From assembly GCA_013350335.1 (NCBI GenBank), contig CM023539.1, positions 40,224,631 to 40,288,630 on the forward strand: a stretch of DNA of 64,000 bases, read 5' to 3'. Every line of letters begins with the position of its first letter. The first letter of the stretch is position 1. The translations under genes were made by a program, and so were the position numbers. The stretch comes from Chimonanthus salicifolius (Eukaryota > Streptophyta > Magnoliopsida > Laurales > Calycanthaceae). Of the stretch, positions 1-12,420 are shown in pieces. Under the pieces are notes generated by a model. That model did no database searches. It saw only the letters and a list, made by a program, of their open reading frames with translations, and was not told where the DNA came from.

Positions 1-960
1 TCAAGAGACTAAGTGAGGACCCAAAATGAGACTAGTAGTAGGCCGACAATCATCAAGAGAACTAGCCCAATTAACACTAGAATCTCCTTGGATAGTAAGC
101 TGGGACTGAGTTTGATGGCAAAGCCATGACTAGGATGATTTTGAGATATCATAAAATTCAGAAACTGCTTGAAAGTGCACATTTGTCAGAGCATGTGTAG
201 AACGGCTTACCATACCAATGATATAGGATAAATCAGAATGAGTCATGGTAAGATAGATGAGCTTGCCTACCAATCTGGTTTGCATCTAGAATATCCAATA
301 TCATGACAAAGATCTAGAGCATATTTCCTTTGGGTAAAAAACAGTCCTTTAGAAGACCAAGCAACCTCATTCCCGAGGAAATAACTAAGGAGTCCAAGAT
401 CTTTAATATCAAATGATTTTTGGGTATATGCTTCCAAGGTGGAGGACCATTGTTTTTTGTCAAGACAATATCATCTACATAACAACATGAAGCATTACAA
501 CATTTCCAATGTGATACACAGATGAAAAGTTCGATTGGTAGTGAGAGAAGCAATAAGGCACTAGTGAGTACTGAATTTATCAAACCATGCCCGTGGAGAT
601 TTTTAAAGACAATAGGGTGCCTTCTTTAGCCGACAAACCAACCTTGCTCCCCTTTTTTAATAAAGCTAAGTTGTTGAAGCATATAAACTTCTAATTTTAT
701 ATCATCATTAAGAAATGGATCCTTGACATCCAGCTAATGCTTGGCTATTGAGAGGTGGAAGCAGTGGAGATAAGGGCTTACAAGGTGCGTTTAGCAATAG
801 GTGAAAAAGTTTCTTGGTAATTAATACCATAAATTTGAGTGAAGCCTTTAGTCACCAATTAGGCCTTATGGTGAGCAATAGAGTTATCTTGATTATGTTT
901 GAGAGTAAATGCCTTGTTACCGCCAAAGCCAAGTCTCCTTAGAAATGGTAGAGCAAGCAA
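1..960 (-). mobile_element. Degenerate Ty1/copia reverse transcriptase fragment
   Basis: Read on the minus strand, this resembles the copia RVT_2 domain: a KGFTQIYGINYQETFSPIAK-like block near 790-880, then the catalytic YVDDIVLT signature near 470-500, then an FLGIEVA-type region and a decayed tail to the window start. Stops and frameshifts break it, so it is a dead remnant in an upstream FBL4 intron. Near 986 it abuts a TGTAGCGCCCCG sequence that looks like the edge of another insertion. Confidence 0.75.
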
Positions 961-985
961 TAATAGGATGAAAGCCAAACATTGG

Positions 986-1483
986 TGTAGCGCCCCGCCC
1001 CGTGGGCCCACAAGACGCGAGTTTTTTTTTTTATAACCTCAGTCATCTGTGAATCCTCCATAGAAGGGGTCCCACATACCCACGTAGGGGAACCGTAGCT
1101 GGATTCTATTTATTCATCACAATCAGAAGTTATACCATATATCTTGGTAGAGTTCCGTCTACAAGAGAATGGGATAACGACCCTCTAACCCAATCGGTTA
1201 AAATAATCATATCAAAATGTAGTCCGATCTCAAATTTCTAGTTTCATATCTTAAACATAATCAGAGGTCAACACAACACCTCTTTCTCAATATATGATGA
1301 AAGTTAAGATGAAAATGTCAGATCTAAAAATATTTTCAAAAGAAAATCAATAAATATGCAAAATAAACAGTGTAATCTAACCTTTATCAGTAGTAGGATC
1401 CACTAAGGTGAAGTTATGTTGCACCAAGTTAACACTAATGGTTGTAGAAAACCCACACAAGAAGAAAAGGAGCAGTCCACGAC

Positions 1484-1528
<45 letters not shown>

Positions 1529-2290
1529 TTCTCTCTTAAATTTTATACGAGAAAGAAAAATCTATTACAAAGAATCTCTCCAACGAATTCCACATTTTAT
1601 AGTGTAAGAATAAGAATTCCATAATGCTTTCCATGCCTCCAGAATCACTCTCCCAAACGTTGGAGATTTTCTCAGCCTTCTAAAACTTTTATTTGCTAAA
1701 GGAGACTTCCTAAAAAATAGTCAGAAAAGAGAGAAACACCCATTGCATGAAATTCTATAAAAATACTCAATTTCCAGCCTAGAAATAATTAAAAAAATTG
1801 TACTTAAGCTTAATTCTATGGGCTTGGGATTCTTTGTGTACTTGATAAATAGAAAAAAACTAAGTGGGCCTGAAAACTTCATTTTGTAGGCCTTTTGTCA
1901 ATGAGTTTAAGCTTAATCCACTGGGCTTGGACCTCTCTGAGCATATTTCTTTTGATTTTTATGATGAGTCCACTGAGCTTGATTTCTTTTTTATTTTTAA
2001 TGGAATGCCCCAGCATCACATTTTATACCAATTATATGAAATTTATGTGATCACAGATTGCATTAAGCAATTTGTAATGGCAAGAGGTTGACTCCTATTT
2101 TTGATATAAACTCTTGAGGTTAGCAATGATTTAATTTGAGAATTCTTTTAGAGGATGTATTTCATCTTTATACTGTTTTCTTAGGTTCTCCATCTTGTAA
2201 TTCTACAGAATTTTGTTCCTAATCAAATTGACCCTTTTTGTATTTCTTTTCTAGTGTACTTGTGAATGTTCTCAATTTTGATATCATCAG
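986..2290. other. FBL4 intronic sequence, possible LTR edge, no gene seen
   Basis: It begins TGTAGCGCCCCGCCC, a start typical of many plant LTRs, but I could not find the matching end or a TSD. It contains a compound CT/CA microsatellite. Nothing else coding or structured was recognised. Confidence 0.3.
1484..1530. repeat. Compound (CT)n(CA)n microsatellite
   Basis: An uninterrupted CT run passes directly into a CA run inside an FBL4 intron. Such compound dinucleotide tracts are usually length-variable. Confidence 0.95.
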
Positions 2291-2299
2291 CCATAATCC

Positions 2300-2640
2300 C
2301 ATCTATTTGGGGTCGGCTTTATGAGTTCTTCTCCAATTGATCCTATCATAAGTTATACTATCAGTCACTTTACAATTTAACATGTCCTTAATTAGCGCTG
2401 CCCTCCAAGTTTTTAGTGACTAGCCTCTCCTCCTAATTCTCTCGATTTGTAGTCTCTCAACTCTACGCATATGAGCTATGTCTAATCTTCTGATAACATG
2501 AATAAACCACTTCAAACGAGTTTCTCTTAATTTGTCATCTATTGGGGCTATTCTTAAATTAACGCTAATACGTCCGTTTCTAACTCTATCCTCCAAGGTT
2601 AATTTATTCATCCAATGTAGCATACACTTCTCTGATCTGA
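2300..2640 (-). mobile_element. RTE-type non-LTR retrotransposon, 3' end fragment
   Basis: The minus-strand frame reads LTLEDRVRNGRISVNLRIAP followed by DDKLRETRLKWFIHV. This is the conserved end of plant RTE reverse transcriptases (R-I-R-N-x-x-I ... L-R-W-F-x-H-V-x-R-R). It ends about 130 bp before the first FBL4 exon seen here. Confidence 0.75.
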
Positions 2641-2766
2641 TTATTGCATTTTACGTGCTTGGGGTATTTGGTCAGCCTGCTTAGCTGTATTTTCTGTTGA
2701 AATCCATGTGTGAATCAAAATTAAATCATACAGTTGCTGATTATTTTATGGCTCTATGTTGTGTAG

Positions 2767-5700
2767 GGGTCTTTCAGAGCTGGCCCTTCTTTATTGCCAA
2801 AGGATTGGTAATAATGCTCTTTTTGAAGTTGGCAGAGGATGCACACTCCTGCAAGCTCTTCACTTAGTGGACTGTTCTAGTATAGGAGATGATGCAATAA
2901 ACGATATAGCCCTTGGGTGCAGGAACTTAAAGAAACTTCATATTCGTCGATGTTATGAGGTTTTTTGTTTTTTACTATGTTATATTTTGGATGTTGTGAC
3001 ATTCTGTATGTATAGTTATTTTGTCTATTTATGATGTTGCAGAGAGGCTTGAGTATTGCATTTAGGTTTGTTATTTTCCATTTATTATTTTCCTCATGGC
3101 ATTTTTATTTTATTTTTTAAGTTGCTGGGATTTGAAACCACAAATTTGAAATTAGACAATAAGTGATGTGCTTGCAACTACAATGACACTTCAAGTTGAG
3201 GTTATCTCTAATTGAAGTTCAAACTAGATTTTTTCGAAGAAGGTTTTAAATATGGATGTGTATTTTTTTTTGAGATAAAGTTCAACCAGTTGTTGATTAA
3301 AAAGGTTTGATTAAGTACTCTTAAATTTTAAACACATGATTGAATTTATGCACATTGAATGATTGGCTCTTCATGTTCAAGAATGATAAAACAGCATACA
3401 TTCCTTGGCATGACATATTTATGTTTGACAAAACCTGAAACAAAGTACCTAGAAGACTTGAAAGAACCAAATAGAGCATTGGATTTGGATATAGCCAATA
3501 GGATAAGGCTAATTTAGGCAAGCGAGTGTCGTGCTATGTACTAGCTTGCTATGTGATAAAAGACTGCCTTACAGAAAGGGATGAGTCTATAAAATGGCAA
3601 TTGAGCTAGCAATGCTTTATAGAGTTGAGTGTTGAGCAACGTGAAGAAACAACAAATAGATAAGGTACTGGTAACAGAATTTGTAGTTTTAAGTGTAATG
3701 AAAGAAATTTTAGAAGGTAGAATTAGAAATAACCAGACTAGAGAGCACTAGTAGAGGAGAAAATGAAGGAAACCATTTAAAGGTAGTTTGAGCACGTAGA
3801 TAGAAGAATGGAAGCAACCCTTTCATGAAAAATTGAGCGACTACATGTAGAAGAAAAATTAATGGAGATAGGTTTTTTTTTTTGTAAAAAGAAAAATAAA
3901 TTGTTAATTTTTATTGATGGAAACGCCATAGATCGTTGAATGTCAATGATGACTATATTTGTGGAATCCCTGGTTACACTTGTATAAGATGCTACTTGAA
4001 AAATAGCATTTTCAGCTACCTTATGAGTGTCAGAAGTACCATTCTTGAATACTCTGCCATTTTCTTCCTCCCAAATTGACTTAGTAATGGCAAGAGGAGT
4101 CATTCCCCACAGTTTTGAGTTTTTGAGGGCTAGGGCAATAGAACCAGCAAATTATAAAAGCTGTCATGGAGAGGCATAACCCATGTCATCTCGAAGAGCT
4201 TTAAAACAACGTGCCATACTTGTAAAGAGAACTGATAATGCATGAGTAGGTTATCTAGATTCTCCTTATCACTTAAATGGTGATTACAGACATTAGAATG
4301 ATATCATGACGTTAGGTGTTCGGCTAACGAGGTTGCGAGTTTTCTTGTGAAGATTGGGCATCAAGAGACAAGAGGTTGTGGTTGAATTTCTGCAATGGGT
4401 GTATGGGGTCGTGGGTTTTATGGAATGTGTGTTATTGGGGCCAATTTTATTTAGGTATTTTGGTTTGTTTTCTTACTTTTATATTTGTATGTGTATTCTT
4501 AGGTTGAGTTCTTTATCTTATGCTTCAGTATAGTCCTTACATACAGAGCTTACAAACTTTTTATTTTGTACTGTTTACCCTTAATTTAAAATATTTTTTA
4601 CTGTCTCTGTTGAAAAGAAAAAGAAGAAGATGACATTGATGGATGGGATCGATGGTCAAAATCTTATTGAGGTAGACAACCTAGCAGAAGACCAGACTCT
4701 TGGAAAACATGTAGACTTCCATAATTCAGTCAGGATTCTATGGTTTGAACATGAGGAATCAATTGAGCGTAGAATGATCGACAGAGAAGAAATCATGTTT
4801 TGTCTGGGCACCTGATCTATAATCTTTAGAATGTGTAAAAATCCTGATTTCTTGCAGCTCAAGCTAATATTTGCAATGTTAGTTATCTTATCATCATAGA
4901 GGTTTCTTGTAAGAGTAATAGAGGATATGGTTTTTGATAAGGAAGAATGGAAGAGGAGAAGTGAAAAAGGGAGCCCTAGATGGATGGAATTGTGGTGACA
5001 ATGATGTTGGTGGCGATGGTGGTGACTTGCTATTCTATGTTGCAACCTTCTTCTGAATTGCTCAACAACAAGATTTAGTAGGGCCTTTTTTGGCTCTCTA
5101 TGGACTGTAGAAGACCAAAGCAAACAGTTGTAAAGCTTGTGAACTAAACACACAAACATCTAGGATAACTGGGTACTAAGAGGGAGGAGTTGGAATGGAG
5201 GTAGCAATCTAGAGCTCAGCCACCTCCTCCATTTGGGACTGAAACCCATCCTCCCAAATAAGTAATCCACAAAACCCCACTCTTCATGGTGATCTGCTTT
5301 CTCCATGTCTGGCTTCAACAATACACCACTCAAACTGTCCCTACGTCTGGCCTGGATAATTTCATTTGCTATCATCACACTTGTAACGCCCACCAAGCTG
5401 AGAGCTGGGCATGTGGCCACGTCGCCCAGCTAATTGGGGTGATGGAGGGTTTAAGGTGGGGGAAATACCTTCCCATGGATGAAGCCTTTTGGGCCGGGTC
5501 AAGTGGGCTGGGCCCAAAGCAAAACCTTGAGGGTCCATGGGCCCAAAGAGGACAATATCATCCCTGGGTCGGGTCAGGTCGTCATAATTGGTATCAGAGC
5601 ATGGTTCCACTTTCAACATGTGTGGGCCCTCTACCTATGTATTGTGTTGTCTGTGTGACGTGATAGAGTCGGGGACAATTCTGGTCTTAAGAGGGGTGTA

Positions 5701-8700
5701 TTGTAACACCCACCCAGCTGAAATCTGAGCATGTAGAAAAGTCCCACATTGCCCAGCTAGCTGGGCTGATGGAGGGTTTAAGAGAGGGGAAATACCTTTC
5801 CATGGATGAGGCCTTTTGGGCCTGGCCAAGTGGGCTAGGCCCAAAGCAAAACTTTGAGGGTCCATGGCCCAAAGAGGACAATATCATCCCTGGGTGTGTT
5901 CGTCATAACACCATCTAAACTTTGTCTCCCCTCAATAAATACCCTCCATGTTTTCCCAATTACCCTACCTATGACAGACCTTAATCTCACAGTTAGGACT
6001 TTGGCTAGAAGCTTATACATACACCCAACTAGACTTACAGGCCTATAGTGAGTAAGGTTTGAAGCCCCTTCCTTTTTTGGAATTAGGGAAATTAGAGAAT
6101 TCTTCAATTCTTTATTCAGAATCCCTCTCCTATAAAACTCCTTGAAGAAGGTAAGAAAATCCTCTCCGAGGATCCCTGACAGCCCTTTAAGAACCTAAAG
6201 TTAAACCCATCCGGCCCTGTGGCTTTATCCCCATCGGCACTCCTTAAAGCCGCCAGTATCTCCTCCTCCTCAAACTCTCTCTCTAACGAATAGACCTGAT
6301 CTTCCACTATTCTATTAAAACTAACTCTTCTTCCATTCACCATAATAACCTTCATGGTATTGGCCATGGATCTTGCCTTCGCCATCCTGTGAAAGAATTT
6401 TGTATTTCTATCACCTTCCTTAAGCCATGTGACTTCTGCCTCCACTCTACCTCTTCCCGGCTAAGGATCTCCCCAAGTGTGTTCATGTAATGGCGCTTCT
6501 AAGAGGCTAAGTGAAAAATTCATATTCATCCATATTCTTTCACACTATGTTCGGTTGCTCTGTCTTACACCCGTAATCGTGCTTTCATTAACTGTTAATA
6601 TTGTATAATAACTAACATATGTCGTCCTTCCACTTGATTTACCTGCATTGCCTTGACCTTTTTCTCGTAAAGCAAATTTTTAGTCATCTGCAATTCATGC
6701 CTTGAATGGTTCTTTCCTTGAAAGAAATACTTTTGAATGGATTTGTTATATTTGGAAGCCATGCATGTTTCCATGTATTATGCTTGGATGGTAAATATCA
6801 TGTTTATGATACTGAAGCAGTGTGGCTTTTCTGTACTCAAAAGCCTTTTTTCCTTTAAAATTGTTCACATTTAATTAGTTTAAGAAATACAATATACTTT
6901 ATATTTGTCTAATATATGCATATTTTTAATCTTTCCATCAGATTGGAGACAAGGGCATTATTGCAGTGGGTCAAAACTGTAAATATCTCACAGATCTAAG
7001 TCTTCGATTTTGCGATAGGTGAATTCATATTTCCAACTCTCTCTCCCCCTCTCTCTCGTGGGCATCTGCTGTTTTTGAAGTATCTTTTGTTTGGATTATT
7101 TCTGAAAATTCCCCCCTTTTTGGCTAGTGTGTCATAGCAATTTATGTTGCATGTGGGTATAACTGGGTCAATAAATTGTCGAGGGCCTATATTGCAACTG
7201 GCAAGTGCTCACTGTGCTAAAGTTTGCGCGTTTCTCTGACATTACCATTTTGAAAGGAGAAAATCCTATATAGTGCCAATAATGGATGGTATTTGTTCGT
7301 TAACTTCATTTTTCAAAAAAAAAAAAAAAAATCTAGTGGCTTAGAGGTGTGTATGGATGTGTATGGTTTACTCCATCATTTTTTTTATTTTGTCCTTTAG
7401 TATCAAGCAAATGTAATTAACTCTATGGTAAACATATGGTTTTTAAGAAATCCAATTGATTATCTAAAGTAAGCTCCATTTAATTTTATTTTATTTCTCT
7501 CATTAACTTATTTGCATCTAAAGTGTTAGCCAAGGAAAATCTGAAACCTAACAATGAAGTATGATCTTGTCTGAATACTTGCTCATTGTTGCTAACTTAA
7601 AGGGTTGATATCCAAGTCATGATTTAAAAAAGAAAAGGTCTACAAAGTTACGTAGAATGGATGGTGTTTGTTTGTTTTGTTCTTTTTGTTTAAAATTTAA
7701 TAATGTTGAATTTTAGAAATTATTTCAGTCCTTCACCATCTCGCAAACAAAAAAAAAAGGAGCCCATTTAATAATGTTTAAACTGTGCCACATGGGGGTA
7801 TCCCATCATGTGCTTGTTGCAAGCCAAAATAAGGGAGAATTGTTGTGGGAGTGAGCTAAAGTTGGTCCACTGCAACTTAGTGTTGAATCCAAATATGAAT
7901 TCTAATAAAAGATAAAATTAGAAATGAATACAGTAGAGGAACGTTGAAGGTTGCTCTAATGGAAGAAAGGATGAGGGAATGTTATTTAAGATGATTTAGC
8001 ACATACTAAAAGGGTAGAAACAAGTCTGGTATGAAGAATCAAATGATTTTGAGTAGAAGGTACTAGGAGAAGGAAGAGGCCATTAAAGACATGGATTGAG
8101 GTGGTAGGAAAGACATGGTAGATTGTGTTGTGGAAGGAGACTAATTTTTGATAGGGTAGAGTGGATATGTGGAACTTGGAAAGTTGACACCATATAGATG
8201 GGAAAATTGGATTTGATGACGATGATGATGAATGGTATTGTGGCATAAAAGGGGATGCCTAGCTTTGCTTCTTTATTTTAGTTTGTTCTGTCAGTATTAA
8301 TTACATGGCAAAAAATGGTTCCTTTTTTTTTTTTGAAAAGTGAAAAAAATGGTTATTAAGAAAGTAAGTGACTACCTTTGTTCAGTTTTGCATGCTATCT
8401 TGTCTCCGATAACCTACTAGATTTGCCCAACATTACATTTTTTCAATTGGGTTGGTCAACAAGGCAACTGGGATAATTAACATTTTTATTTAACTTTTAA
8501 AATAATTAAATATAATTACACATGTGGCTACCACTGCATGTTAAAATTTCTTTGCATTTGCAAATTATAAATTTTGGCCACCTTCAATGGCTAACGTTAC
8601 ATATTTAGGGTGATCTGAGTAAATCACATAGTTGTGAACCATTGGCTTATTTCGCTTTACTTTCACCTTGAACCAATGGTTTAAATATCTCAATGGGTTA

Positions 8701-11700
8701 TATTTTAGATGAATTGTTCATTGGTTCAAACTTGAAATGCAATCTTTTGTGTTTTATACATGGTTATATAATTTTGATGATGAACAAATGTAACAATATG
8801 ATATAAGAAATAGTGCTAGATGAGAGATTTTGGCACTTCTTCATTGTGTATTTGAACCTCCATACATGGTGTTTCTTGAACAAATGTAACAATATGATAT
8901 AAGAAATAGTGGTAGATGGGAGATTTTGGCACTTCTTCATTGTGTATTTGAACCTCCATACAATGGTGTTTCATACATAGACTTGCTCCACTTGCCAATT
9001 CATTTGTGAGTCATCTTCTCGAAAAATCTAGTGAAACTCTCCTAGGTCATCTCGTTACCCTATACCAGGCAAGTGATGTAGAGATGGAGCATGTTTCTTT
9101 CGTATTTTCTTGTTATTTCATTATATGGGTTTTGTTTTAGTTAATTTCATGAGGGTATTTTAGTCACTTTTTCTTCTAATTTTATTTGAGGGCAATTTGG
9201 GCATATTTTATGTTATTGTAAACAATATATATATATCCCTTGTAAACCATAATCGAATACAATGAATGAAGATTGAAATTTTCAAAGGTCTCCTTCTTGC
9301 TCCACATGTTGGTGCTTTCCTTGGTGAGAAGCAGGGTGAGAAGCCCTTTTCTCTATCCAGGTGTTCTATTTTTTCATCTCTCTCTTTCCTCTCTTCTTCT
9401 CTTTCTTCTTCCCTTTTTTTCCCTTGAAACCCTAGCCTACTCGATTTCCCCCCTTTCCTTTCCCTTAGCTGCCGTCCCTTTCCTACCCCAAAACCTCACC
9501 TAATTGCCATGATTTTCATCCCTTCCTCCACCTTGATTGCCACCCCCATCTCCTTTCCAAAACCTTACCCTAATTGACTTGATTTCCATATTCTTCCCTT
9601 CCTTGTGTTGCCGTCCCATACCATTGTGTTGCCGTCCCATACCAATCCACAAACCCTAGCCTTTGCCGCCACTATGTGTCCCATCTATTAGTCATCTCTT
9701 CTAAACCCTAACCCTAACCCACATCTAAACCCTAGCTCTAATCACCATTCCCTACCCCTAAATCTTCTCTTTTCTTCTCGACCCTTGCTGCCACCTTCTT
9801 GTACCCCTAAACTGTTGTCCCTACCCCAAAACAGCCCCATAAATTTTTGTCCTAACCCATAACAGTCCCATATATGGCTGTATACTGCTGTCACATCCAT
9901 TAAGATCTCCTATTTTGCTGTCCCACACTATTAAGAGTACATATTGTTGCTGTCCCACAGTTTCTCCTTGCCAAACAGCCAGCTTAAAACCTATTTCTGA
10001 TGAAAGACTACACGTTTATGGGATTTGACAAACCCCCATGTTTTGAGGGATCCTTATTGCGAATGTGACTTGGTCTGCATTGTTTTATAGTCATTTATAT
10101 TAGATTCCAAGATTTGCTTGATTATTTGTGACAGGGTTATATTCTTAAATTGCAAATATTAATTTTGACCTTAATTTCAGCCTTAACATGTTTAATCATA
10201 ATCATTGTGTTCCATCTTACTTGCATTAGTCTCCTAGGGTTACTGTTTATTTTGTGTTCTTTTATCAATTTTGCTATTTAGGATTAATCAATTTAGTGTC
10301 CTGCGTCAGCAAGTCTCTAAGTTTTCTGTCAAATATCATGTAATCCACTTCAATATAGTCATGTTTCTATTTTTCATATGTTGGTTCTCATGGTTAAATA
10401 TTCTTATTTGAGTGATAATCATGATGTTCTTGGTTATTTTTCTTTGCCATTTATTGCATGTTGTTCATAATGCTGTAGTTTTGTGTTATCTTGGCTTGCC
10501 AAATACAGTTTAACTTTGATCTGATTATTGTATTCACCATTGAACTACCAGGGTTGGCGATGATGCCCTTATTGCAATTGGTCAGGGCTGTTCTCTTCAG
10601 CATTTGAATGTCAGTGGGTGCCACAGAATTGGTGATGCCGGACTGATAGCCATTGCGAGAGGCTGCCCTCAACTAATGTATCTGGATGTGAGTGTTCTTC
10701 AGGTACTCTCTCTCTCTCTCTCGACCTCGAGACCTCTTGATCTCTCTCTCGACACACACACAACCCCCACTGTTCATTGCACTCAGTACTGGACCACTAA
10801 GCAAAAGTCAATTGAAGCTATAGCCTACAAAAATGGACATGCTTGCTCTCCTGAAACCACTGTCTGTAACCAGCCATTAATTATTTTTTTTCTGGAGATT
10901 TTGATGGGCTTATTTGACCATTTGATTGAAAAAGCAAAAGCAAAGATAAATTGTAAACCACACCATACACAATTACAATTATTAGTGTGCCATATAAATA
11001 TATCATAGTCATCTTCAAAGTCATTTTTCCTATTCTATTTAGGGTCAGCTTTCTGAGTTTTACTCTACCCCATATGTATAGACATATGATGTATAAACAG
11101 TGCTATGACCAGGATGTTTATACCACAACAGGGATACGACATTCCATTTTTTTAAAAAAAATCCAGGACATGGATATGGATTTAGGTTTCTTATTTCAAA
11201 TATTTTGTATATTGAGTTTTATGATTAATTACTTGAAATATTTGTATCCATTTAATTTTTCTTAATTTTATTAAGTGAATCATAAGTGTCTAATTTGCAA
11301 GTTTTTCACAGTAAGATATATATTTTTTTTTGAAATGGTTTATATATTAATAGATAAAGGGCACCAGAGGTGCAAATATAGAAAAGAGAAAAAACCAAAA
11401 ATCTACAAACACAATAACTGATAAAGGAAACGCCCATGGAAACGCCAATAAACTGGCCAAAAACCACTATTAGCTCAGCAAGATTAACACATTCACACTA
11501 AGATATTTTACTATAGTGCGTGTGCACTCGCATGCACACATATAAAAACTCAAACATTTTTTGTTACCATAATGATCCAGAACTAACACATGCATGTCTT
11601 CTCTTAGAATCTTGGGGATGTAGTGCTGGCTGAATTGGGGGAAGGCTGCCCCTTACTGAAGGACATAGTGCTATCTCACTGCCGACAAATAACTGATGCT

Positions 11701-11904
11701 GGTTTAGCACATCTTGTGAAGAAATGTACTCAACTTGAGTCCTGTCACATGGTTTATTGCCCCTTAGTGACAACAGCTGGAGTTGCTACCGTGGTCTCGA
11801 GCTGCTTGAACATGAAGAGGGTGCTGGTGGAGAAGTGGAAAGTCAGTCAGAGGACAAGACGACGAGCAAGCTCCATCCTATCATACCTATGCATGGATCT
11901 TTAA
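2767..11904 (+). CDS. FBL4: F-box/LRR-repeat protein 4-like, C-terminal four exons (5' part outside window)
   Basis: Four exons can be joined: 2767-2959, 6942-7018, 10552-10702 and 11608-11904 (stop TAA at 11902-11904). All junctions are AG/GT and the phases agree (0 after exon 1, split AG|G between exons 2 and 3, 0 before the last). They encode about 238 residues of tandem LRR_CC/AMN1-type leucine-rich repeats, for example LALLYCQRIGNNALFEVGRG, HLNVSGCHRIGDAGLIAIAR and a tail ending SYLCMDL. Order and wording closely follow the C-terminal part of Arabidopsis FBL4 (about 610 aa), so roughly 370 residues, including the F-box, should lie upstream. In this family the F-box binds SKP1 in an SCF ubiquitin ligase and the LRRs hold the substrate; the substrate is unknown. 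Introns are 3982, 3533 and 905 bp and are filled with transposon remnants. No frame damage is seen in the exons. FBL4 orthology is inferred from remembered similarity. Confidence 0.9.
3560..3860 (+). mobile_element. RTE-type retrotransposon fragment, heavily decayed
   Basis: In pieces of several plus frames it resembles the RTE C-terminal region (AMLYRVEC, GRIRNNQTRE, then FEHVDRRMEA). Several frameshifts are needed. It sits in the FBL4 intron. Confidence 0.55.
3860..4640. mobile_element. LINE (L1-like) remnants, zf-RVT region and 3' tail
   Basis: On the minus strand 3860-4290 reads like a plant LINE zf-RVT domain (CNHHLSDKEN, YQFSLQVWHVVLKLF, then SIWEEENGRVFKNG). On the plus strand 4300-4560 resembles a LINE 3' end (NEVASFLVKIG then a T-rich tail). 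Two opposed fragments are more likely than one element. Confidence 0.5.
5160..6475 (-). mobile_element. L1-type LINE reverse transcriptase fragment split by a TRIM element
   Basis: Minus-strand order is WLKEGDRNTKFFHRMAKAR (about 6420), GDKATGPDGFNFRFLKG (about 6220), THYRPVSLVGCMYKLLAKVL (about 6060) and GRQSLDGVM (about 5930). After a break of about 530 bp it continues with ANEIIQARRRDSLSG and a decayed LDLEKAYDHV-type block near 5290. Frameshifts occur around 6110. The break is exactly where the TRIM at 5382-5910 lies, so the TRIM inserted into this LINE. Confidence 0.85.
5382..5910 (+). mobile_element. TRIM (miniature LTR retrotransposon), complete: LTR-PBS-internal-PPT-LTR
   Basis: The 5' LTR (5382-about 5586) starts TGTAACGCCC. 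It is followed at 5589-5600 by TGGTATCAGAGC, the standard primer-binding site complementary to initiator tRNA-Met. The internal part is only about 100 bp and non-coding, ending in a purine tract AAGAGGGGTG (5689-5698). The 3' LTR (5702-about 5910) repeats the 5' LTR with differences. The right-hand boundary is uncertain by a few bases; host LINE sequence on both sides shares CAT(C/A)ACAC, consistent with a short TSD. It cannot encode its own proteins. Confidence 0.85.
7900..8245 (+). mobile_element. RTE-type retrotransposon 3' end, decayed
   Basis: Plus-strand pieces give RNEYSRGTLKVALMEERM and further RTE-like fragments, ending near a GATGACGATGATGATG tail typical of RTE 3' ends. Stops interrupt it. 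It lies in the FBL4 intron between the exons at 6942 and 10552. Confidence 0.6.
8781..8973. repeat. Tandem duplication, two 96 bp units
   Basis: The unit starting TGAACAAATGTAACAATATG at 8781 repeats at 8877 with only a few substitutions. No coding function is apparent. Confidence 0.95.
9074..10308 (+). mobile_element. Solo LTR, family A copy 1 (1,235 bp), TSD GCAAG
   Basis: It starts TGATGTAGAG and ends CTGCGTCA. Flanks GCAAG at 9069-9073 and 10309-10313 match exactly, giving a 5 bp TSD. Inside are a TATA-like run near 9223-9236, a transcript-start-like AATACAATGAATGAAG segment, a splice-donor-like CCAGGTG near 9357 and a long C/T-rich region. Two relatives lie at 52601 and 58506. No internal retroelement domain adjoins it, so it is a solo LTR left by LTR-LTR recombination. 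The strand is set by the promoter-like signals. Confidence 0.88.
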
Positions 11905-12420
11905 TTCAAGATCTTGTTTGTTTGTATAAGGTCAGTTTTGTTGCTACTGGGATCACCAGATTAGGAACTACAAGAGTTCACATCAATGCAAATGATGGGG
12001 CTCTTAGGCTAGATTATTTTGCCAATGTATTGCTGCGTGGAACCTTCTTTACACCTATACTTGTTGGTCCACATTATTTCATGGATGGACCAACTTTGCC
12101 AACATCTTGCTACAGAATACCTTCAATGCACTTAATTTTAACCCATTATGTTCAGTTCCTAGACACATTTGAAGTTGCTCTAGGGTTACCCATTACAGAT
12201 CATCGTGAACCAAGTCACGAGAAGAAACCTGCATCAGCAGGGTCTTGATCTACTGAAAGGGTGAGGATGTATTATATTAGTAGTTCCTTCTATTTGGAAT
12301 CTTCATGTATTTCTTTATTCTTTGTATGTTTTTATTTGAGAGATGTACTATGGATATAATGACAGTTGATTGTAAAATCAGCCATTGTAGGGCAATAATG
12401 CAGGGACAATTGGTGAGTTT
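11905..12420 (+). other. Putative 3' UTR of the FBL4-like gene
   Basis: The stretch follows the FBL4 stop codon directly. An open frame in another phase (11757-12248) runs from the last exon into this region but matches no family I know and is best read as chance. T-rich stretches near 12300-12360 would suit a 3' end; no exact poly(A) site can be placed. Confidence 0.4.

Noticed and set aside
1..960. Active copia element
   Set aside because: The RT signature is recognisable but frameshifts and stops are frequent, and no LTR pair is present in the window.
5286..5663. 125 aa frame across the TRIM
   Set aside because: It spans the LTR, PBS and internal region of a non-coding element and opposing frames also look open.
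9700..9740. Telomere-like AACCCTAACCCTAACCC
   Set aside because: Only about three units, inside a C/T-rich solo LTR with many AACCCTA words; not a telomere or internal telomeric array.
11757..12248. 163 aa frame overlapping the last FBL4 exon
   Set aside because: It starts inside the LRR exon in another frame, continues into the 3' UTR and resembles no known family.
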